Source: Tannerellaceae bacterium
Lineage (GTDB): Bacteria > Bacteroidota > Bacteroidia > Bacteroidales > Tannerellaceae
NCBI GenBank assembly: GCA_021201295.1
Contig: JAJQFE010000063.1
Span: forward strand, 34,968-98,967
Length of the DNA: 64,000 bases
Direction of reading: 5' to 3'
Below are positions 11,045 to 20,900 of this stretch, piece after piece; position 1 is the first letter of the stretch, and every line of letters begins with the position of its first letter. The position numbers and the translations under genes are program-made. Under the pieces are notes generated by a model, which had not been told where the DNA came from, ran no database searches, and saw only the letters and a program-made list of their open reading frames with translations.

Positions 11045-12052
11045 ATGATGGAGAATAGAAATTGTTCTTACAATTCAGTACCGTTAATCAAAGCCATACG
11101 CAGGAAGCCTATTCGTCCGGATATTTCTCTCCGGACATTAACAGGTATCCTGGAGAGGGAAATAAAAAGTCTGTCCCGGGAACGGACAGCCCGGGCGTAT
11201 CGGTCAGCAATGAGTAGTTTTCTGAATTTTTATGGAAAAGAAGACTTAGCATTAAGTCAGTTAAATGGAAGGCTTTTAGTAGAATATGAACAATATTTAC
11301 TGGTCGGTTCCCGGAGCCTGAACACCATTTCTTTTTATATGCGTAATTTACGTGCTATTTATAATAAAGGGATTAGTCGGGGATTATTCACCCCTGTAGA
11401 GGAGGAATTATTCCGGCTGGTTTATACCGGCAACCACCCGACCCGGGAAAGAGCGATTCCGGCTAAAGATATTTGGCAACTGGAATCATGGATAAGAAAA
11501 AGAGAGCTTGGTGCACAGGCCGTACCGGATCCGCATCTTTTTTCCGCCTATTGTTTTCTGTTCTGTTTCTATGCCCGTGGTATGTCTTATGTAGATATGG
11601 CCTATTTAAAGAAAACCAATATCCGGGATGGCCTGATTTGTTATCGACGCAGGAAAACAGGACTGTTCCTGAAGGTGAAATTGATCCAGGAACTACAGAA
11701 AATCATTGATCTTGTTGCTCCCTATGTAAAAGACTCCCCGTATGTTTTTCCTATCATTCTCCGAAAAGAAGGGAAGGAAAGATTACAATATGAAAGCGGA
11801 TTGAGGTTGCAGAATAAGCGTTTGAAAGAGGTTGCCATTCAGGCAGGACTGAGATGTTCCCTTTCTACACATGTGGCGCGCCATAGCTGGGCTACCATAG
11901 CAAAGAAAGAACATATCCCTTTGCCGGTCATCAGTGAAAGCCTGGGACATGCATCGCTCAAAACAACTACGATCTATCTGGCATCTTTTGACAATAACCT
12001 GCTAGATAAGGCAAATCTAAAAGTGGTAAGAGCTATTAAAAGAGCTGGTTAA
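11045..12052 (+). CDS. Tyrosine recombinase (phage-integrase family), probable invertase of the adjacent segment
   Basis: Intact 335-residue site-specific recombinase. It has an N-terminal SAM-like core-binding domain (about 30-125) and a catalytic domain with a complete set of residues: Arg178 (CFYARGMSYVDM), Lys204 (RRRKTG), His276-x-x-Arg279 (THVARHSW), His302 (LGHASLKTT) and nucleophile Tyr311 (TTTIYLASF). This is the form of Bacteroidales chromosomal invertases, shorter than conjugative-transposon integrases. It ends 58 bp before a 29-bp palindromic repeat that recurs inverted at 13123, so it very probably inverts that segment. No att duplication or mobile-element cargo is seen, which argues against an integrase of a mobile element. 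Confidence 0.92.
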   Translation: MMENRNCSYNSVPLIKAIRRKPIRPDISLRTLTGILEREIKSLSRERTARAYRSAMSSFLNFYGKEDLALSQLNGRLLVEYEQYLLVGSRSLNTISFYMRNLRAIYNKGISRGLFTPVEEELFRLVYTGNHPTRERAIPAKDIWQLESWIRKRELGAQAVPDPHLFSAYCFLFCFYARGMSYVDMAYLKKTNIRDGLICYRRRKTGLFLKVKLIQELQKIIDLVAPYVKDSPYVFPIILRKEGKERLQYESGLRLQNKRLKEVAIQAGLRCSLSTHVARHSWATIAKKEHIPLPVISESLGHASLKTTTIYLASFDNNLLDKANLKVVRAIKRAG

Positions 12053-12078
12053 GAAACTGGTAGGATGATAAAAAACTC

Positions 12079-12086
12079 TATATTTG
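12079..12086 (+). promoter_or_regulatory. Promoter -7 box pointing into the invertible segment
   Basis: TATATTTG matches TAnnTTTG. It sits 25 bp outside the left inverted repeat and points rightward. In the present orientation it reads antisense into the regulator; after inversion it would read in the sense direction. No clear -33 TTTG is present, so the call is moderate. Confidence 0.5.
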
Positions 12087-12110
12087 TAACCTTTGGAAAA
12101 ATCAATAATC

Positions 12111-12139
12111 ATTCTGTCACTTCGCAAGTGACAGAACCA
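12111..12139. repeat. Left inverted repeat (IRL), recombinase crossover site
   Basis: A 29-bp sequence identical to the reverse complement of 13123-13151. Inside it, TTCTGTCAC and GTGACAGAA form a perfect dyad around the 7-base core TTCGCAA. Two arms flanking a short asymmetric core is the usual layout of a tyrosine-recombinase site. Confidence 0.9.
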
Positions 12140-12165
12140 TGAAAGAAAACTCTATTTTCCTGCTG

Positions 12166-12173
12166 CAAATATA
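12166..12173 (-). promoter_or_regulatory. Outward-facing -7 box inside the invertible segment
   Basis: On the minus strand this reads TATATTTG, a perfect TAnnTTTG box, pointing left out of the segment across IRL toward the recombinase 3' end. It lies just downstream of the regulator stop. After inversion it would drive the fimbrial operon. Confidence 0.55.
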
Positions 12174-12217
12174 CTGGGTAAAAAATAATTCCAGCTTCTG
12201 AAAAAACGTATATTTTT

Positions 12218-13059
12218 TCAATATTTACGACCCTTTCTGATCTGACTCGGAGGCATCCCTATATGTTTTTTACAAAAATCGGTCATATGGGAAAGTGTTG
12301 CAAATCCGCATTTGTCTGCGATTACCGCAAGAGGCAGGTTAGAAGAAATAATTTCCCGCAAAACTTTTTCCCTTTTTTTCCGATCATCCATCTTCCGGGA
12401 GAGGTCCCAAATACCAGGTTGAATCGGTTCTCAAAACTTTTCAGGCTCATATTTGCCGCACTTGCCAGTTCCTGCACTGTTTTTACATGCATATAATTCG
12501 TGTAGATAAATTTTGCAAATGAACTTTCTTTTCTTAAGACAGGATAAAATAATCCAGCCAGTTCCTGTGGTGTGTAACAGGATTTTAAGAGATAAAATAA
12601 TTCATAAATCTTGATTCGCCGGAAAGCAGCACTTACCTGGCATTCCTCAAACAGGATATGCAGATGTCGGCAGTATTCCCAAATCAAGGGTGCTATTTCT
12701 ACCGGATTAAAAGAGGTATTCCAGGCACTTTTTTTGTTTGCCAGTCCAGAGGGTAAGAAATATTCACATAACGCCAGACAATCCGGGAGATAAAATCCCG
12801 TTAAATGGCTTCCCTGTTCAATCGTTAAAGTACATACGGATCCTATGGGCAGAAAAAAGAGCTGTCCATTTTGTATAAATTCTTTTTTCCCGTTCGCAAA
12901 AACGAGTGAAAAAGACCCCTTTTTTACGATCCAGAGCACATGCTCAGTTGGTTCAAAAGAGACCATTTCTCCTTTATACAGGTAAAGGCTTTCAATAGTG
13001 GCTGCTTCTTCCCTGAAAAGCTCTGGTAATTCCATAGAATGATAGTTTTCTCTATACAT
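12218..13059 (-). CDS. AraC-family regulator inside the invertible segment, one frameshift
   Basis: About 280 residues after repair. The chosen start MYRENYHSMELPELFREEAA lies inside the inverted repeats. The frame is open further upstream across the right repeat to 13218, but those residues depend on segment orientation and are unlikely to be native. The N-terminal half is cupin-like (VKKGSFSLVFANGKKEFIQNG). The C-terminal AraC DNA-binding domain begins FAKFIYTNYMHVKTVQELAS. The frame breaks at the seven-T run (+ strand) 12373-12379. One extra A restores KKREKVLREIISSNLPLAVI, the second helix-turn-helix CGFATLSHMTDFCKKHIG and stop TGA. A TTTG at the expected -33 position suggests an internal promoter. 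It probably regulates the adjacent fimbrial operon. Confidence 0.82.
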
Positions 13060-13122
13060 GTTTTTCTTTTTATTAAAGGTTAGCTCTTTCATTTTCAGAC
13101 AAATGTTTTTCCCGGGAAAAAC

Positions 13123-13151
13123 TGGTTCTGTCACTTGCGAAGTGACAGAAT
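13123..13151. repeat. Right inverted repeat (IRR), recombinase crossover site
   Basis: Perfect reverse complement of 12111-12139. The core reads TTGCGAA on this strand, so only the central three bases set the orientation of the two otherwise palindromic sites. It ends 72 bp before the first fimbrial start codon. Confidence 0.9.
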
Positions 13152-13222
13152 CCGGATAAAGAAGGAAGATATTAGGCACAAAGGCCTTATTCATGACAAA
13201 GGGCTGTGAGAATAACAAACTT

Positions 13223-13807
13223 ATGAACTTACGAAAGACAATAATCCTTGGGGTTTCCCTGTTGCTCCTATCTCCTGTATATAGTCAGGAGATGATCCAA
13301 CTGGCACCTGTTACGCAAGTTGGATTGAAAGCGAATCTGCTTGGTTATGCAACCACCACATTAAGTGTAGGGGCTGAAATAAAACTGGCTCCCCGCTATA
13401 CACTGGATTTGTCTCTTACCTATAATCCATGGTCCTTTACGGAAGAAAAAATGAAGCATATCCTCTTTCAGCCGGAACTACGGTATTGGTTTTGTGAAGC
13501 GTTTCACGGAGCCTTTGCCGGGTTACATGCCCATGCCGGTTATTATAATGTAGGAGGAATGGGATTGTCGGATTATATAAAAGAACACCGTTTTGAAGGC
13601 TGGCTGGCAGGAGCAGGAATTTCTTACGGATACCAGTGGATCCTTTCGGAACGCATTTCCCTGGAAGCCACTATCGGAGTGGGGTTTGCCTATATGGACT
13701 ACGAAATATTTCCTTGTGAAAAATGTGGAGCTAAAATCAAAGATAAAGCTTCTACCTATTTCGGACCAACCCGGGCGGGGATCTCACTAATCTATATATT
13801 AAAATAA
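13223..13807 (+). CDS. DUF3575 outer-membrane protein, first gene of the fimbrial operon
   Basis: Intact, 194 residues from the chosen start MNLRKTIILGVSLLLLSPVYSQ, a clear SPI signal peptide; an upstream in-frame ATG at 13193 would only add a polar stretch. The remainder is a small beta-barrel pattern (LKANLLGYATTTLSVGAEIK, YTLDLSLTYNPWSF, AGAGISYGYQW, FGPTRAGISLIYILK), matching DUF3575 proteins that open Mfa/Fim-type operons in Bacteroidales. Two Cys in PCEKCGAK near the C-terminus may form a disulphide. It starts 19 bp before the next gene. The role is probably outer-membrane support of fimbrial export. Confidence 0.85.
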   Translation: MNLRKTIILGVSLLLLSPVYSQEMIQLAPVTQVGLKANLLGYATTTLSVGAEIKLAPRYTLDLSLTYNPWSFTEEKMKHILFQPELRYWFCEAFHGAFAGLHAHAGYYNVGGMGLSDYIKEHRFEGWLAGAGISYGYQWILSERISLEATIGVGFAYMDYEIFPCEKCGAKIKDKASTYFGPTRAGISLIYILK

Positions 13808-13826
13808 CAGATAAAATATCTCATCA

Positions 13827-15359
13827 ATGAAAAACAATATATACGCACCGGCTGCTTTCAGGAAAAATTATGTGTCTCGTATCCAGGTCTATACAACTGT
13901 TCTTGCCGTGTTTTTATTTGCTGGATTTCTATCTGCCCAGCCGCAGGTTGATAACCGTTTCAGAAATGCCTGTTTAGACAGAAATGGAGAACAGATGCAG
14001 GTGAAATTTGATCTTCCCGTCCATGGAAAAAGTGTAGGGAAAATGGAAAGTGTTTTTTTAATTCCTCAATTACAGAACGGGGACTCCATTCTTTTCCTGC
14101 CTTATGTCCGCCTGAATGGGAAAAGTCGCTGCAAAGCGCTCTGTAGAAATGAAGCCACTCAACGGGTAGGAGTAGCGGGTACACAGGATATTTATACCGA
14201 AGAAGAGATCATCTCCACCCGTTATCAGCAACTAATTCCTTATCAGACAGAAGTCGCTTTTGCTCCCTGGATGACATCTGCCCGTTTAGTGATACGGGAA
14301 GAGATCTACGGATGTGCTGGTGCAAAGAAAATCCAGCTATCGACCCTTATCCATTCCCCGGTAGAAGAAATGCCGGTTTCCGCTCTTCATTACACAACGA
14401 AACAGATATTAGACGGAATCCGTCCGCAGGTTTCCTACATCACTCCTCAGATAGAAAATAAACAACGTTCAGAAACCGGAAGTGCCTATTTGGATTTTCC
14501 CCAGGGACAATCAGTTATATTGCCCGATTACCGCAGGAACCGTACGGAGTTAAACAAGATCCGTGAGACATTGGAAAAGACCCGGAAAGATACGAACGTA
14601 GAGATACAGGAGATTGTCATTACCGGGTTTGCCTCTCCTGAAGGCAGCTATGCGGCGAATGAACGTCTCTCCTGGGACCGTGCCCATGCAGTGAAAAACT
14701 ATTTGCAGCGGGTAAGTAATATTTCCTCCCGTTACTTTGAAGTACAACCCGGAGGGGAAGACTGGGAAACCCTGCGGGAATTGGTAGAAGACAGCCATCT
14801 GCCGGATAGCCGGCAAATCCTGGCTATCATCGATAGTCCGGAAGATTATGACCGGAAAGAGGTACGTTTGCGGAATATGGGAATGACCTATGATATGCTT
14901 CTGTCTGATATTTATCCTGCCCTTCGCCGGGTGGACTACCGGATTGAATACTGGGTAAAAGATTTCACAGTCCAGGAATCCCGGGATATGTTGATCCGTA
15001 ATCCGGGTCATCTGAGTACCTACGAGTTGTATCGTGTGGCAGGTAACTATACCAAAGAATCTGATAAGTGGAATGAGATCATTGAACTGACGGTGCGTCT
15101 TCATCCCGAAGATGATGTGGTTAACATTAATGCCGCAGGAGTCCTGCTGAACCGGGGAGACCTGGTTGCGGCAAAGATCTGTCTGGATAAGGTAGCAGAT
15201 TTACCGGCAGCCTGGAATAATATGGGAGTATACTATCTCTATCAGGGTGATCTGTTGAAAGCTACTGAATATTTTACAAAAGCATTAGTCATGGGAGTGG
15301 ATGAGGCAATGTACAATCTGGATATTCGTCGTCAGATGGAATTATATAAAGAAGAGTAG
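13827..15359 (+). CDS. DUF3868 / OmpA-like protein of the fimbrial operon
   Basis: Intact, 510 residues. A signal sequence lies around residues 15-38 (VLAVFLFAGFLSAQ). A DUF3868-like N-terminal region follows, then an OmpA-like segment (VEIQEIVITGFASPEGSYAANERLSWDRA, about 255-285) that would touch peptidoglycan, then a TPR-like tail (AAWNNMGVYYLYQGDLLKAT, about 450-490). The same domain order occurs beside fimbrillin genes in Bacteroides and Porphyromonas, suggesting a periplasmic or outer-membrane assembly role. It ends in TAG after YKEE, at a sensible family end, so TAG acts as a true stop in this genome. Confidence 0.85.
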   Translation: MKNNIYAPAAFRKNYVSRIQVYTTVLAVFLFAGFLSAQPQVDNRFRNACLDRNGEQMQVKFDLPVHGKSVGKMESVFLIPQLQNGDSILFLPYVRLNGKSRCKALCRNEATQRVGVAGTQDIYTEEEIISTRYQQLIPYQTEVAFAPWMTSARLVIREEIYGCAGAKKIQLSTLIHSPVEEMPVSALHYTTKQILDGIRPQVSYITPQIENKQRSETGSAYLDFPQGQSVILPDYRRNRTELNKIRETLEKTRKDTNVEIQEIVITGFASPEGSYAANERLSWDRAHAVKNYLQRVSNISSRYFEVQPGGEDWETLRELVEDSHLPDSRQILAIIDSPEDYDRKEVRLRNMGMTYDMLLSDIYPALRRVDYRIEYWVKDFTVQESRDMLIRNPGHLSTYELYRVAGNYTKESDKWNEIIELTVRLHPEDDVVNINAAGVLLNRGDLVAAKICLDKVADLPAAWNNMGVYYLYQGDLLKATEYFTKALVMGVDEAMYNLDIRRQMELYKEE

Positions 15360-15511
15360 TGCGTAGATGGTTCGTATAAACACAGCTTCAAAAGATCTGC
15401 CAACTACCCCATCTAGGGACTACTCACGGAAATTCTACATTAACCGACTCATATACATACACTTTTACATAACTATACAGCTAACTAATTATTAATTAAA
15501 ATTTGGGATTT

Positions 15512-16896
15512 ATGAAATTTAAAAGTTTTTATGTAGCTGCTTTAGCAGCCTCTGTCCTCGTTTCCTGTAATAAAGATGAGGTGTCAGATTATCCTGGTGG
15601 AAATGGTGAAGCCAGTGAGGAAACAGTCATGAAAATCGGTATTACCCAGGAAACAGCAACCACCCGTGCTTTTCCTTCTGGTGAAGAAGTGGCTACTACT
15701 CCGGAAAAAGAAATTAAAACTGCCCGAATCCTCGTCTTTGACGGAGATGGTAAACTGGAACATGACATGGATCTGACGGTAACCGCAGGGGTACTGGAAG
15801 AACCGGTATTTAAGACCACAACCGGTAAAAAACAATCTATGCCCTGGTAAATCTGCTGGCAAAATCAGACTTACTGGCAAGTTTGGAACCCGGTAGTGCT
15901 ATCGGACAGGTGCAGAAAGTGATCAGCTCAATTGAAGCCATGGCAGATGTAGCATCTTCGGCTTCCAGTGGCACAGGTTACTTTATGACAAACTTCGATA
16001 AGAACCATGTGGTTACTACTATCCAAAAAGGAGTTACCGAAAAAGAAGTACGGGAAGATGGTGAAAATGAAATTACAGTTCCCGTAGGTCGTGCCTTTGC
16101 GAAAGTGAACCTTCGCCTGGGAGACGATGTGGAATACCTTCAGGGTAAACTGGAAGACATTACCTATCGTGTACGTAACAATCCAAATGCTATGTTCACC
16201 GTGCAGAAATATGAAGCATCTTATGGATACCTGCTGACTCCTTATTTTGATCTTTCACTGACTACAGTAGTAGAAAAAGCGGATTACTATTTTGACAACG
16301 GCGCTCCGGTACCACCGGCAACAGAACCTACATTTACAGCCATCAGAACTGCTACCTATGCCATGGAAAACAGCCATGGAACTCCTAAATATCACCAATC
16401 TACCTATTTGTCATTAAAAGGTACATTCATGCCGGACAATATGTTTGATAGTTACGGAGAGTTAGTGGGACCAGCCACCAAAGGTGACGACTTTTACCGT
16501 ATTCGTAGTATTGTTGATGATGAATACACCAGCAAAATCTATAATACGGCAGCTATCGAACCTTCTGAGTTAGCAAGAGCGCTAGAAGGCTTCAATGCAG
16601 ATCCGGAAGATAATACTACTTTCGAACTGGTGAAATACGAAGATGGTATCTGCTATTATGGTATCTGGATAGAAGATTAGGATTATTATGAAAAAGGTGA
16701 CCTGGTAAATACATATACAGTAAGACGTAACTACTACTACTATGCAGTGATCAATCAGGTATCAGGGCCGGGTTCTAATAATGAAGATGGTGTGTTGCCA
16801 ACAGATCCGGAAGAGCCGATTAAAGAATCTACCTGGATCAAGGCAATTATTGAAGTACAGCCCTGGGTAGGCAAAAACCTGAACTCTGTTATCTAA
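15512..16896 (+). CDS. Mfa1/P59-like major fimbrillin lipoprotein, one frameshift and one in-frame TAG
   Basis: About 461 residues after repair. The start MKFKSFYVAALAASVLVSC gives an SPII lipobox, expected for fimbrillins exported as lipoproteins and cleaved by an Arg-gingipain-like protease. The frame breaks in the six-A run 15827-15832; one more A gives GKKTIYALVNLLAKSDLLAS, the classic fimbrillin strand. An in-frame TAG at 16678-16680 interrupts GIWIED-[TAG]-DYYEKGDL; translation then continues through VRRNYYYYAVINQVSGPG to the C-terminal WIKAIIEVQPWVGKNLNSVI, the A1' polymerisation region. It is the probable shaft subunit. The intact flanks suggest sequencing error, though phase variation at the A run cannot be excluded. 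Confidence 0.82.
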
Positions 16897-16925
16897 ATGG
16901 TTTATGTAAAGTGTATATAAAAACA

Positions 16926-16958
16926 GATCCGGCCTGGCATTACCTGGCAGGCCGGATC
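16926..16958 (+). terminator. Hairpin attenuator between shaft and anchor genes
   Basis: GATCCGGCCTG (16926-16936) pairs perfectly with CAGGCCGGATC (16948-16958), followed by TTTATCT. A GC-rich 11-bp stem just after the fimbrillin stop and 31 bp before the anchor gene would cut read-through, giving many shaft subunits per anchor. Confidence 0.75.
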
Positions 16959-16989
16959 TTTATCTACTAATTCTCCTATGTCCCGAAAT

Positions 16990-17910
16990 ATGAAAAAGTT
17001 GGAAATCCTGATATATTCTTTTTTGTTATTCTTTATGGCCACCTCTTGCCTGCATGATGACCTGTCTGATTGTCATGAACAGATCTGGTTGAAAATGAGC
17101 TATACGCTGAATGCTGATTATATCGATAAATTCAGTCAATCAGTGGAGGAGGTGACGGTGTTGATTTACGATAGAGAGGATCAGTTTTTCAAAACAGAAG
17201 AAGCGAAAGTCAGTGACTTGTTGAATAAGAATTCCATGCCCCTGCATCTTCCGGCCGGAGAGTATACCGCAGTTGTTTGGGGAAATGCTCTTGCAGATGA
17301 CTATGAAATAACCGGAACAGAATCTTTATCTACCCTGCGTCTAAAACTACTGACACAGGGAAACCAGCCCTTACATATGGAACTGGCAGAACTTTTCCAC
17401 GGAATAGTCACCTTTGAAGTAACAACGGAAAAGGGACAGGAGATAACTGTGGATGTAGTGAAAAATACCAACCATGTCCGTATTGTACTGAAAGGTATCT
17501 ATGACACCCGTACCGCTCCTGGAAGTGACTATGCTGTGCACATCACAGGAAGTAACGGAGTCTACGGGTATGATAATAATAAGGAACCGGATCAATCCGC
17601 ATTGCAATATCTACCTGACTATAATCAGCAAAGCCAGTCACTCTCCGTCTGGGCTGATTTCACCGTGTTACGCCTGATGCGGGATGATGACATGAGAATC
17701 CAGGTTTCCGAAAACGGAAGCAGTAAAATCTATGAATTGCTGACCGAACGCCTGTTCCGTTCAGCGTATGTAACCACTGATGAAGACCTGGACCGCTATG
17801 ATAATTTTACCCTGACTTACACTTTCTATGAAGAATTAGATGAATTTTACCTCACTTCCCTTAAAGTGGAAGACTGGGAAATGAAAATCGACCCGGGGAT
17901 CAATATCTGA
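16990..17910 (+). CDS. FimB/Mfa2-family fimbrial anchor lipoprotein
   Basis: Intact, 306 residues from MKKLEILIYSFLLFFMATSC, an SPII signal with lipobox Cys; the ATG at 16978 adds four residues and is less likely. The sequence after it (LHDDLSDCHEQIWLKMSYTL) matches the start of FimB/Mfa2 anchors, and the two-domain all-beta pattern with YTAVVWGNA in the first domain supports this. Such proteins stay lipid-anchored in the outer membrane and cap fimbrial growth. It lies after the hairpin that follows the fimbrillin and 49 bp before the tip gene. Confidence 0.85.
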   Translation: MKKLEILIYSFLLFFMATSCLHDDLSDCHEQIWLKMSYTLNADYIDKFSQSVEEVTVLIYDREDQFFKTEEAKVSDLLNKNSMPLHLPAGEYTAVVWGNALADDYEITGTESLSTLRLKLLTQGNQPLHMELAELFHGIVTFEVTTEKGQEITVDVVKNTNHVRIVLKGIYDTRTAPGSDYAVHITGSNGVYGYDNNKEPDQSALQYLPDYNQQSQSLSVWADFTVLRLMRDDDMRIQVSENGSSKIYELLTERLFRSAYVTTDEDLDRYDNFTLTYTFYEELDEFYLTSLKVEDWEMKIDPGINI

Positions 17911-17959
17911 CCCATTCCGGAATTAACTGTGTATATACAAGGAAACAATAGAGATAATC

Positions 17960-20900
17960 ATGAAAAAAAGAAACGAACCTACTATATCTTATCTGCATAT
18001 CCTGTCTGGATGGTGTGGCTTGTTCCTGCTGTTCCTACTGGCAGCCTGTCTGGATGACCGTTATGATTCAACCGTAAATCCGGAAGTCCCCGAAGACAGG
18101 GTAGCTGTTAATTTTACTACCCAGGTTTCCGGAAAACAGGACACATCAACCCGTTCTTTATCCATGGATGGCGAGTATCGTCCGTCACAAATCGACCTGT
18201 TGGTATTTAAGATAGATCCCCAGACGGGTGAAGAAACCTATTTCTATCATACCCATGGTTCAGATATTCACGATCTGGAAGATCAGGGAGGAAAGAATTT
18301 ATATGGGTTCAGTGCACAGTTACGTCTCCGGGAAAATGAAGAAAAACACCGGATTGCTATTTTTGCCAACCTCAGGAAAGAGATCACCACACTGGCCCAA
18401 ACGTTGCCGGAAGGAATTTCTAAAGAAGAAACAGAAGAAAAAGCACTATTCGAAGCTACACAGAAATGGACAGATGAACGACAGGATTATCTGCCGATGT
18501 GGGGAGAGTCCGACCCCGTGGAAGTGACGATGGATATGTCAGATATAAACGGAACTATCCGGATGGTCCGTGCTGTTGCCAAAGTGGATGTCGGTATGAA
18601 AATAAATGAAAACGAAGGCTGTCTGGCGGCAGGCGGATTAGACAATTTTATTATTAAACAGGTGGTGGTCCGGAATGCCATGGACTATGGCCGTGTAGTA
18701 CTGGAAGAGGGAACGATAAACGGAGATGTGGCAACTGCTATCTCGCTGCCGGAACAGATGGGCAGAAAACGTCTGGCTTATCTGCCGGATGCGGACGGAA
18801 GATCTGTTTTTGGGAAAATCTATCTGGCGGAATCCGCCAATAAAGCAGGTCAGACGCTGGATGAAAAAACCTGTGTGCTGATCGAAGGATACTATTCGGA
18901 AGATCCGGATCTGCCAAATACAACAACCCCAGGCTGGTATCGTATAGATTTCTATGACCAGGAAGATCAGGAAGACCTGGATGTACTTCGTAATTATCAA
19001 TATTAGATCAATATTACCCGGGTAGATGGTCCCGGCTATGATTCGGAAGAAAAAGCATATAATTCTAAAGCAATGAACATCACTACGGAAATCCTGGCCT
19101 GGGAAGAGTGGGATATGGGAGATATTACCTTCGACGGACAATACCAGTTAGTCGTGAATACGGATAGCTTTTTCTTTTATAATAACGGACGGGCACAGGA
19201 GTTAAAGATATATACGGATCATCCGTCCGGATGGTATATTGAATCCAGTGAAAAACCGGATTGGTTAGTGATTAGTCCTCTCTCAGGAAATAATCCGGAT
19301 GAAAGTTTTGAGGTAACCGTTTCAGCAGAACAAATGACTACTCCTCTGGCAGACCGGGACGGCTACTTTTATATTCGTTCCGGACGCATGAAAAAGAGAA
19401 TGAAAGTATATCAATCCATGGAAGCAGATCTTTATATTGAAGTAACACCGACAACCCTTATTTTCCGGAAAAGTGCTACCAGCCCGAAAACAGTTATTGT
19501 CACGAAAGAACCGGCTGATCAACCCGTCTATTTTTCGTCAGCCAGGCTGATCCAATGGTTAACCACCGGAGGTTTCCCGACAGACGGACAGACCGATGTA
19601 ACAGCATATAGTTTTTAGCCAACAGTCAACACCTCCGGAAATCTGCTGACCAATACAGTCACTGTCTTTATTACAGATCTAACCGGAAAAACGGCTTCCC
19701 GGTCTATCTCAGTCATACAGTTAGCAACCGATATAAAATATGAAGTGGAATTTCAGTATGACAAGTATCCATCGACTGCACAAAGTGACCTGTGGATGAG
19801 GGTTTCTGCGGAATTGGCATGGCAGATCCTGTCAGAGAATATTACACCTGCCGGTATTCTTACTCCCGAAATGTTTGATGTACAACCGGCCGAAGATAAC
19901 CGGACCTACCGGTTCGCACTCAAACAGAATCCAACGTTTGCTGAACGGGAGGTCTATCTGTATGTCACCTCACCGGAACCGGACTTCGAACCGTTGACCG
20001 TTACCATCACCCAGGATTATATCCGCCCTGAATTAACGGTTACTGATCCAGCCGAAACAAGTAAGATGATTGATTTTGGGATAGTAGAGGAAAATAATGT
20101 AACTTCGCTGCCTGTCTCTCTGCATGTGAATTCAGACTGGAAATTCTCCACAGGTACAGACTATGATAAAGTGGTTGCTTCTTCTGATATTCCGGCAGGC
20201 ACGGATCAGATAGGCGGTATGCCGAATGAACCGGTAGATGCGACTGTTTATTTTACACCGTTTGTCTATCAGCCTGTCACAGGAACTCCTGCGGAGGGTA
20301 CTATCGTAAGTACGACAGCCACCTTTACGACCGCCAACCATCTGAGTGCGAATGCCTTCTCACAGAGTGTAACTTTTCAGACCATAGTTCCTCCATTCTT
20401 TGATCACACCAGTGTGAAAATTAAAAAGGAATCGGGTGATACGGAAGCTATCCCCCTAACTGAAAAGCTGGACAGAACGTCCCATAATTACTATATGGAA
20501 GCGACCTCCAATATAGCCTGGAGCGGCCAGACTTCTTTGAATGTGACCCGTACTCATACAAAAACAGCCTGGGGGACTCATTCGGAAGTTTTACAGGTGG
20601 CTGCAAACACTGAATGGGAAGAACGGGATATCACTTTCTTCTATACCTATGACGGAGAACAAAAAGAAGTGGCTACCTATACCCAGAAAAGTTATCATTT
20701 TGACCGGATTGAAATGGAATATGATGAAACATATCTGAAAGGATTTAACAGGACCTATACATTTACTGTCTACGGATCTATCCCTAATTCAAGAGTCAGA
20801 ATAAAAACTGATCTGGATACTGAACAAATCTTTACAGCTACAGAGGAATCTTCATCTGTGGAATTAAGGGTTCCTCAGAACAGGACCGGAGATCTGAGAG

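Larger units (their letters stand above)
12111..13151. other. Putative 1.04-kb invertible DNA segment carrying a regulator gene
   Basis: Bounded by 29-bp perfect inverted repeats, next to a tyrosine recombinase on the left and the fimbrial operon on the right (start codon 72 bp past the right repeat). It holds one complete AraC-family gene on the minus strand. A TATATTTG box at 12166-12173 faces outward at the left edge. Inverted, that box would lie at about 13089-13096 facing the fimbrial genes, and the regulator would lie downstream of the external box at 12079. No TTTG occurs on the + strand between 13060 and 13222, so the fimbrial operon lacks an obvious promoter in this orientation. Confidence 0.8.

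Noticed and set aside
11045..13151. Integrase of a genomic island or conjugative transposon
   Set aside because: No direct att duplication, tRNA target, excisionase or transfer genes nearby; the only matching repeats are inverted and flank the regulator, which fits a chromosomal invertase.
13060..13218. Longer start for the invertible AraC gene, open to 13218
   Set aside because: The extra N-terminus would be translated through the recombination repeat and change with orientation; MYRENYHSM gives a normal family start inside the segment.
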